From: Trichaptum fuscoviolaceum
Taxonomy: Eukaryota; Basidiomycota; Agaricomycetes; Hymenochaetales; Trichaptaceae
DNA length: 64,000 bases
Assembly: GCA_910574455.1 (NCBI GenBank)
Contig: CAJSYZ010000008.1
Location: 1,986,707-2,050,706 of the forward strand
Direction of reading: 5' to 3'
Position numbers and translations under genes: made by a program. Each line of letters opens with the position of its first letter. Positions within the stretch are counted from its first letter, which is position 1. Shown in pieces: positions 57,021 through 64,000 of the stretch. The notes beneath the pieces were generated by a model. It saw nothing but the letters and a program-made list of their open reading frames with translations. It made no database searches and was not told where the DNA came from.

Positions 57021-57415
57021 CTTCCCTCACTCCTTCGCCTTCTCCAGGCTATCGTCGGCAGCCGTTCGCTCTCCTGCGCCAGATCGATTTCTCCGATCTC
57101 ACGGCCTTCAGCGCTCCCGCAATCACCACTCGCGTCAGATCGTGCAGACTCTGATGCGCTGACAGCCTGAATTGCTGCAGCGCGTTTCCTTGCAATCCCA
57201 AGCCTTGCCTGCAACTAGCACTAGCCTTGTAGCTGCTGACATGTCTCACATACGCAGAACTTACTCTACAGAGTTCGATCTCTACCATCTTCTCACTCCG
57301 TCTTTCCAGTCAGCCTTTCCCTCAACGCTTAAAAGCGCAGTCCTCTCTTTCGATTCCACTCAGTTTCCCCTCACTCGTTCACGTCTACGAAGCGCACTCG
57401 GTCAACACACTCGCC
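57021..57415. promoter_or_regulatory. Shared divergent promoter region (Helitron gene / acidic gene C)
   Basis: 395 bp separate the two divergent start codons. Pyrimidine-rich, CTCACTC-type sequence precedes the gene C start on the plus strand. No clear TATA box. The head-to-head arrangement suggests joint expression (inference). Confidence 0.4.
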
Positions 57416-58560
57416 ATGACTACACCTTATACTCCAGCCCTTGAACAAGGTTCTGAGGACGAGCACACTGTGTCCAATGCCCTAGCTCATGCATCCGACG
57501 ACCTCAGCACTTTGCTCGAGGACACACGCAACCACCCGAACTACTTAGGCAACCTCAACTTCTCCTCTGAGTCGCACACAGCCCTCTTCCACTCCGGGCC
57601 CAGAATCAAGTTCGTCTCCACTACGGCCACTGGCGACGACGCTCAGACTCCCCTGACTGGCGTCGTGATCGCCAAGATACTCGACCACAACAGCTGGTAC
57701 AACCCCGAAGGCACTTGGGGTCGACCTGGCATCACTAACCAGTTTCCCGTTCCCGTGTCCAAGTCGCAGATTCGCTTCCTAATCTGCGGTGTAGACGCCA
57801 GCGACGGTAGCGCCTTCCAGGACGTCGTTTCGGATCAGGACTACGATCACTTGGTCTCCAACGTGAAGAAGCTGCAGGAACGCTCCTTTGATGTCTTCAA
57901 GAAGACCCTGAAGAAACCGGAGTTCCGTCTCCCTTTCAGCAAGGGTTCCAACTTCCTTTCCGTCGGACACAAGCTCCTTGTTGTGAGCAATCAGTATTCT
58001 ACTGCACAGTCGTCTGTACTAACATTAACATCAGGACCGTCAAGCAGACGATAGCGAGGACGACGACGATGACGATGACGACAATGAAGAGCACTCGCAA
58101 TCAGCCACTTCCGACACAGAGTCGGAAAACCTTGTCACTACTGGTCTGTCAATTTCATGTAGTCGCTTTTCATTACTAACGTATCGCCTCTCTCCAAGGC
58201 AAGAAAGCGAAGGCTGTTCACAACGAGTTCACCTTCGACGGCTATCCCGCTTGCAGGGCCTGGAAGAAGGAGGCGCAAGTGCTGAAGGCGACGCACAAAC
58301 TGCAGGCCTTGCGAGCGTACGACGAAGCCGGGCTTCCCATCAAGCCCTCACTTTACCGCCGCGTCTTGCCCGGTTCTGTCGTCAGGCTATCCCTTACCTT
58401 CCAAGCATTCGCGATTGGTACTCGCGTCTTCGCGCTCACGTGCGAAATTCAGGAGCTCCACATCCTTCAGCGCGGAAAGCCTGTCAGGAGCTCTCAGGAG
58501 AAGCGTAAGTTCGAGGACGCCGTTTCCGACAGGAAGATGGCGAAGAAGGTGAAGGCATAA
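57416..58560 (+). CDS. Unrecognised acidic protein C, possible ssDNA-binding accessory of the Helitron
   Basis: Exons 57416-57982, 58035-58143 and 58199-58560 (introns 52 and 55 bp) give 345 residues. Residues ~60-190 are beta-rich (RIKFVSTTATGDDAQ, TGVVIAKILDHNSWYNPEG, SQIRFLICGVDASDG). Then comes a very acidic stretch with eight consecutive Asp and many Ser/Glu. The C-terminal part (YRRVLPGSVVRLSLTFQAFA, TRVFALTCEIQELHILQ) has the strand order and Gly placement seen in OB-fold ssDNA-binding proteins; the tail is Lys-rich (RKMAKKVKA). An acidic tract plus OB-like fold, head-to-head with a rolling-circle transposase gene, would suit an SSB/RPA-like helper, but this is inference; no named family was recognised. 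Confidence 0.65.
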
Positions 58561-58777
58561 CTCAATTTCACCCATATCAATAGACGTCGTTCATGCAACC
58601 CATTCCATTTCCCTGTTATCTGTCTCCTTTTCCCTTCGTCAAAAAACACCTTAAAAATTGTGTTTCCCTCCTTGTCTCGGTTTCGAATGAGTCATAAATT
58701 ACGGTTTTGTACAATAACTCTATATGCCATCTACTCATTTCAATTAAACCGTATGAAATCAATGTTGCGTGACCGGC

Positions 58778-59003
58778 CGAGCGCGTGTATCGCTGGTATC
58801 GACTGCCTACGACCATAGGCGTTTGTACCGACTGTCTGTGAATGAATCGGATGACATCGGACTCTTCATCGAAGGCCGCAGACAGTTAAAGCATGACTTT
58901 CAAATAGGCTCATGGGTGAAGATTGTGCGCGGCTTCTGGAACGGCGACATTGCGCGCGTATACCAGGCGAAGATGGGGACGGACGTGATCGTCCTGCAAG
59001 TCG
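58778..59003 (+). pseudogene. Inverted duplicate of part of the SPT5-like gene
   Basis: 226 bp match the reverse complement of 39666-39891 without gaps; I count 11 mismatches (about 95% identity). It covers the end of the NGN-like region and the first KOW (RARVSLVSTAYDHRRLYRLS, QIGSWVKIVRGFWNGDIARV). The match begins and ends abruptly inside an exon. The flanking frame ends at 59119 and has no other SPT5 sequence, so this is a captured or rearranged fragment, not a gene. Confidence 0.9.
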
Positions 59004-59861
59004 GTGACCGAAAGAAAAAAGACCCCGTGACATTTACTAGTAAGAACTCGAAGGCGACTCGAACACGCAGCTTTGACCGAAAAAAAACTGCTAGTTACCG
59101 TTACACCATACACACATAACATTCTTTCAAGAACTTAATTACACATTAATTTGAAGTTGTTTAACGATACTTTCCCTTCAGCATTTCGCACGCGCGATTA
59201 CTCATTCGAACGGAAACTGCCCCTATTACCTTCCCAATTCGCTACGCCCTATTTCCCAGTCCAATTTCCGTGTCGCTTGAAACCGTCGTCAGCAAAGAAA
59301 CTCCCTAGCCCTTGATAACCCAGAGCGTGCCAGGGAGCTTGCCACAGCGGTGGCCCATCTGGAATACGCACTCACTATCCTAATATTATATGCACAAATT
59401 AAACTGCGGATCGTGAGATGTTGCGTTTCAGTACTATGTTCAACCATTCGGATTTCTCCCCATCGACTCGAGTCTAGCTATCGTCTACATTTGCTACTAT
59501 AACTGTGCTTACATTTACTATCCTGTGCTAATCACGGGTCCTTGCTGTCCTTTGGGCGCTTTAATGGAATTATTGAGGAAAACCATGGCAGACAAAGTCT
59601 TTGTGCTATTGACCGCCCACCTTTCCAGATGCCTCCGAGTATGCGGAAGCTGTACGGGCACGATGCCTGCGTTGATATGCTCACCATCAGTCGGCAACCC
59701 AAGCTGTGCAAACGATAAAAGAATAGAGGCGATGCCGGCGCATCGCTTACGTCACTCTCCTTTTGCAGAGACCCTTCGCAAAGCGCATAAGATGACGATG
59801 AGCCCAAACCGTTTCATGGGACCTCTCACACAACTTCAGCGAACACCTCTCAATTATCTTT
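59004..59861. other. Intergenic stretch upstream of the RhoGEF gene
   Basis: No gene supported. It contains the RhoGEF promoter. The junction between mobile and host sequence probably lies here, but I could not pinpoint it. Confidence 0.45.
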
Positions 59862-62800
59862 ATGTCCTCCTCTACTACCTACCGCCCTGACACTCGACCG
59901 CGCCCGCACCTCAATATCCCGCAGACAGCAGACGCAGCGAACGCCCGTCTGTATCGCTCCCCGTCCACCGGCTGGCTTCCATCTGCATACACGTCGAGCT
60001 CGCAGCCACAGAATACTGGCGAGGGGCAGGGGAGTGGTTATGATGGGGAGAGGACACCGGTGAGGCGCGCGGGGAACGACAGCCTCCATCCACAGGGTTA
60101 CTCGCCATACGCCTCCTACCCATCAAGCAGCTTTCCCATGCCGTCCATACCGACCTATGATCGCGCCGGAGGGAGCTACCAGTACGACCGCTACGGAGGC
60201 GGCGGCCGGCCTGCGAGCTTCGCGGGAGGCAGCAACGAAACGAGCTCCTACAACCTTGAAGAAAGTACCTTCTCGTTTCCAGAACCTGAGATGCACAGGA
60301 GCGGTTCTCAGAGAGCTACAAGTCCTCGCCAACCGCTCCATCGATCGTCCTTGAGCGATCAAAGTCCTGCCGTGCAATTAGCCCGCACGACCTCGCAATC
60401 TTCTTCGTATTCTGCTTATACACCCGCCACTGGGAGGCCTGATCCATTCAGACATGTAAGTAATAGGAACCATCTCTAACCCTAATGCGTAATTGCCTGC
60501 TTATATGCTGTTCCTACACTTCTTACTGATCGAATTCTGATGAATCATCTGCTTAGGACTCCATAGATATAGTGACTGATGAACTGTCGAGAGCAACGTA
60601 CGCATTTCATCCTCACCTAATCAAACTCGATTGACTTCTAACGACATTTATCATATGTGCTATTTCTAGGCTGGAGTCTGAGGAGGGCCTTCGTCGCTTC
60701 CAAGCAGGAGAACTCTCAGCAGTGGATGAAGAATGGCATAAACTTGTTCCGGAAACCGCGCGAGAGGCTTTGGGGCAGCAAGAAGTTGCGAGGCAGTCTA
60801 ATATATTCGAGCTATTTAAGGCTGAGAGGGAATATGTGTCCGACCTGGAAGCTGTTCTCGATGTATGTCATGACAGTTCTGACGTTCAAATTCAAATTTC
60901 TCATATCTTTCAGGTGTTTGTGGAACCCTTACGCACTGGAGACATCATCAAAGGCGATGGCAAGCCTGAGGACTTCATTCACGAGGTCTTTTGGAACCTT
61001 CATGAGGTCCTCACTTTCCATCAGCGAATGTTAGCGGCCCTCTTCGCAAGGCAACGTGAACAACATCCTTTAATTCAGAGCATAGCCGACATTGTCCTTG
61101 AAAGTACGCCACTTCGCTGTACTTCATCCTGACATCCATCATTTACCTTTCCATTCAGCTGCCCTTCAGTTCACAGGTGCCTACGAATCGTACATCAAGC
61201 ACTATCCCCACTCTGAGGCTCGTCACCGATCCGAACTCAAGCGAAATAAGGACTATCGTGACTTCATACAAACCGCAATTCATGACAAACGGATACGCAA
61301 ACGCGATCTGGTTACCTTCATCTCACGCCCCGTCACGCGTCTTCCGCGTCTGTCCCTGCTTCTTGAGAGTATGCTGAAGCATACAGATGGAGATCACCCG
61401 GATCAGGAGACGGTGCCCCTTGTGGTCAGCATCTTGGGCGACTTCATCAAGAGCACGCAGCCTGGCATCGAAGCTGCGGAGAACAAAGTCAAATTCTTCA
61501 ACGTGATGGAGAACCTCGTGTTTAGGAGAGGAGAAATTATTGTATGCATCTCAATTATTTCGATGAGAAGATTGTTGCCTTACGTTGGATAACAGGACTT
61601 GGACGAGCAAGATGAAAGTCGAACACTTGTTCATTCGCAATCATTGGCTCGACGACAACGGTCAGAGCTCGATTGGTCTGGCTGGAACGATTACTTCGTT
61701 ATTCTTCTTGACCACTATCGTATGTTCTTTGCTTGTCTCTTGCGTTCGATCTCATTTACTTAATGGATACCAGTCATCATTTCTCGGGAGGACAAGCGGC
61801 CTGGAGGCATAGTTAAATACGAAGTGACATCTCGAGTAAGCAAATGTCATAATTGTCATCGTCTATCATTGATTAAGTATCGTAGCCAATGCCCCTGGAA
61901 TTCCTCCGTCTCGGCCAGTTCGACGGCCCGCCAGAGAACCGGAAAGAGAAAGTAGAGGAAGGCGGACTGCTGGACAGCCTGCGTTCTAATACACGACCCC
62001 AATACCCTTTTACTATATACCACGCGTCGGCGAAACTTAATCGCCGATACACATTTTATACCAACACGGAGGCTGCTCGGGCTAAGTGGCTTAAATTATT
62101 AAAGGAAGCAATGGCAATCCATTCCATCCGGCAGGATGCTAATCAGGTCGGTTTTTGGCTTGAGGATGTGGATTTCGTTGTATGCTTACCGAGACTTACA
62201 TATCGGGATTCAGTGGTTCGCACCTAACACGATTAATGACAATATATTCAGAATTCGGAGCGCTCGTGTACCCCCCACTACGACGGATCAGTTCACCGGA
62301 ATGATTACAGCTGCTGCTACATTCAGTGGGTCTCCCGATTGATGTCTATGACTTAGTTATTTATCTCCCTTGCAGCGAGTGGCGGTAAGAACTTCATGAT
62401 AGTTGGATGTAACGGTGGCGTGTATGTTGGCATACGTGGAGAGCAAGGTAAGTCACGTCCTTTCGTCGGGAACGAAGTTGACATGAACGATTTCAAACTA
62501 CAGTATACCGACGCGTCCTTAACTTCCGCAATGCAGTTGCAATCTTCGCTATCCAAAAGCATAACAAAATACTCATTCACATTGACGAATCACTCCTCTC
62601 GTACTCTCTCGATATGATTGCACGGGCGAGCCAAAACAATACTACACCCAAAGCACTTGATGCGTCCATGGAGAAAGTCTCGGGCCAGGATAAAGTGACA
62701 GTAGCGAAAGTTGGAATTGTGAAGGGCCGCAGCGTTGGTACGCATTTATCCTCGGCACTACAATTCGTAAACCTCACATATATCTTCAGTGATCTACGCA

Positions 62801-63697
62801 GCAAAAGGTTTTAGGCAGACCACGATTCATGCGCTGGAAGTCGTTGATAATCCCACCAGGCCCGGGCGTCATCCAGGCGGATCTTTATCATACAGATCTT
62901 TTGGCGAGGTACTTCCGCAGCCATTTATTCCTTTTCTAGGTACTCGAAGAGCTAATACCCTCTCAATTGTAGCCATTCTACGTTCCTCGACAAGCATTCA
63001 GTATAACCCCTCTCACGAAGACCGTCACTATCGCAACGGAGCGCGGCATCATGATTGTTGATCCGACAAAGTACGTAGCGGTCTTTCTTGCACTTCTCCA
63101 CCTTTTGCTAACTTTTAGATAAGCCTCTCCAGTGCTGGAACTCTCGTTGTCCCTGATTTCTCGCAGGTGTCACAAGACGTTCAGGCCTCAGCTTTAAAAT
63201 CAAAGTGTGACGAGTCAAAGGCCCTTGGCCTCGCGCGTGTGGATGTGGATAGGAACATGGTCGTCTATGAAGGTCCGTTTAATACTAATATATATCTAGT
63301 TCCTATCCAAATAGAACTTCATACAGAGTTTGGATGTTATATCAATCGTCACGGACTACCGGCTCTCAATTCAAGCATTGTTCGGTGGGAAGTCAAGGTC
63401 GATTCCTTCGCAGAGCGCTGGGAGCATATACTCCTGTTTAGCAATGAATTCATCGAGGTACGGCATAAGGCTACCGGTCGACTCGTCCAGGTGATAGACG
63501 GAAGGAACATCCGACTATTAAACGTTGGGCCGCCGGATGATATGCCCCTGGTTGTGGCCCGGCTCGGGAAGAAGAATGACCAACACGGCCAGAGCGATGA
63601 ACTTTTCGAGCTCCTGAAGACTTCCGAGATTTCGACGCCAGCGACGGCGACGAGTCCCACTGGCAGAGAAGAGTATTGGGGAGAATGGGATATGTAA
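59862..63697 (+). CDS. Rho guanine-nucleotide exchange factor, DH-PH-CNH (Rom1/Rom2-like)
   Basis: Fifteen exons (59862-60455, 60557-60597, 60670-60862, 60914-61103, 61159-61541, 61596-61719, 61774-61835, 61886-62146, 62214-62325, 62376-62447, 62504-62737, 62790-62908, 62973-63070, 63133-63272, 63315-63697) join in frame to 1,001 residues. The N-terminal ~200 residues are Ser/Pro/Tyr-rich and disordered. The DH domain follows (RQSNIFELFKAEREYVSDLE through RDLVTFISRPVTRLPRLSLL and VKFFNVMENLVF, ~235-440), then a PH domain (WNDYFVILLDHYLIISR to AARAKWLKLLKEAM, ~460-590) and a CNH domain (GKNFMIVGCNGGVYVGIRGE to FGCYINRHGLPA, ~640-960). It activates Rho1 by GDP/GTP exchange, driving glucan synthesis and the cell-wall-integrity pathway. 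The last intron (42 bp, in phase, with a TACTAAT branch site) could be read through, adding 14 residues. Confidence 0.95.
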
Positions 63698-64000
63698 ACA
63701 ATGTGGATCTAGCTTTTGTATCTGTTCTTAATTTATGACCTTGATTATAGTATAATACGATGTATTCTCAGTGTATGTAGTTATGGATTTCTGGGCATGC
63801 ACCGTGACAGGAACTTAGGACACGCTTAAACTTCGCGTTCAGCGGTTATTCCTGGCTCGATCGATGACGACCTATGTGCCATTGTGCCTGTCTTCGTCGT
63901 CCTTATTCGAACGCTATCGATATCAGGGACTAGAGCGACTTAGGAATTTAGCGTACACTGAAGCTAAGGCAAGTGCCGGAACTGTAAATTGGTTCTGAGT
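63698..64000. other. 3' flank of the RhoGEF gene
   Basis: A/T-rich 3' UTR-like sequence; nothing else recognised. Confidence 0.5.

Noticed and set aside
56795..57214. 139-codon minus-strand frame upstream of RepHel
   Set aside because: It overlaps the RepHel first exon in another frame; only the frame beginning at 57020 joins the next exon across a consensus donor and acceptor.
1..64000. tRNA, rRNA, riboswitch and CRISPR features
   Set aside because: No cloverleaf with A/B boxes, no rRNA-like conserved stretch and no regular spacer array were seen; the last two are not expected in a fungal nuclear region.

Overview
This window is nuclear DNA of a filamentous basidiomycete, most likely an Agaricomycete. 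The evidence is short spliceosomal introns (mostly 45-80 bp), dense intron-rich housekeeping genes of fungal type, chromovirus-type Ty3 retrotransposons and a large fungal Helitron. Nothing bacterial is present. Exon models were built by hand from GT/AG sites plus reading-frame continuity; every multi-exon model listed as a CDS closes in frame except one intron of the GPI-protein gene.

Layout. 1-8.4 kb: degenerate Ty3/Gypsy retrotransposon (minus strand, running off the left edge) with a hAT-like element nested in gag. 9.4-16.6 kb: ordinary host genes: a sphingolipid C4-hydroxylase (SUR2 type), a mitochondrial DUF1640 coiled-coil membrane protein, and two unrecognised proteins, one acidic/proline-rich and one long coiled coil. 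17.4-18.9 kb: two non-autonomous DNA elements, a TTAA-flanked foldback and a long-TIR element with a 9-bp duplication. 19.1-21.8 kb: a decaying GH13 alpha-amylase gene, convergent with an intact 13-exon MFS sugar transporter (22.3-25.5 kb). 27.2-29.8 kb: a GPI-anchored Ser/Thr-rich surface protein and an endonuclease/exonuclease/phosphatase-family enzyme. 30.07-34.04 kb: a 3,972-bp transposon with 329-bp highly structured inverted repeats, an 8-bp target duplication and a captured fragment of an ABC (STE6-like) transporter.

36.3-59.0 kb is the most interesting part. It holds an apparently intact Helitron Rep/helicase gene (1,965 aa, 4 exons), divergent from an unrecognised acidic gene with a possible ssDNA-binding C-terminal domain. 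On the far side are an intact but divergent SPT5-like NGN/KOW gene (813 aa) and two small genes sharing the same intron layout but almost no sequence. A 226-bp piece of the SPT5-like gene is duplicated, inverted, on the other side of the Helitron gene. One of the small genes is split by a chromovirus with apparently identical 817-bp LTRs and a 5-bp target duplication, so it was interrupted recently. This could be a Helitron carrying a transcription-elongation-factor-like gene and accessory genes; the Helitron ends could not be located, so membership is inferred from linkage and the duplicated fragment.

59.9-63.7 kb: a complete 15-exon Rho guanine-nucleotide exchange factor (DH-PH-CNH, Rom2-like), an ordinary cell-wall-integrity gene that marks the return to host sequence.
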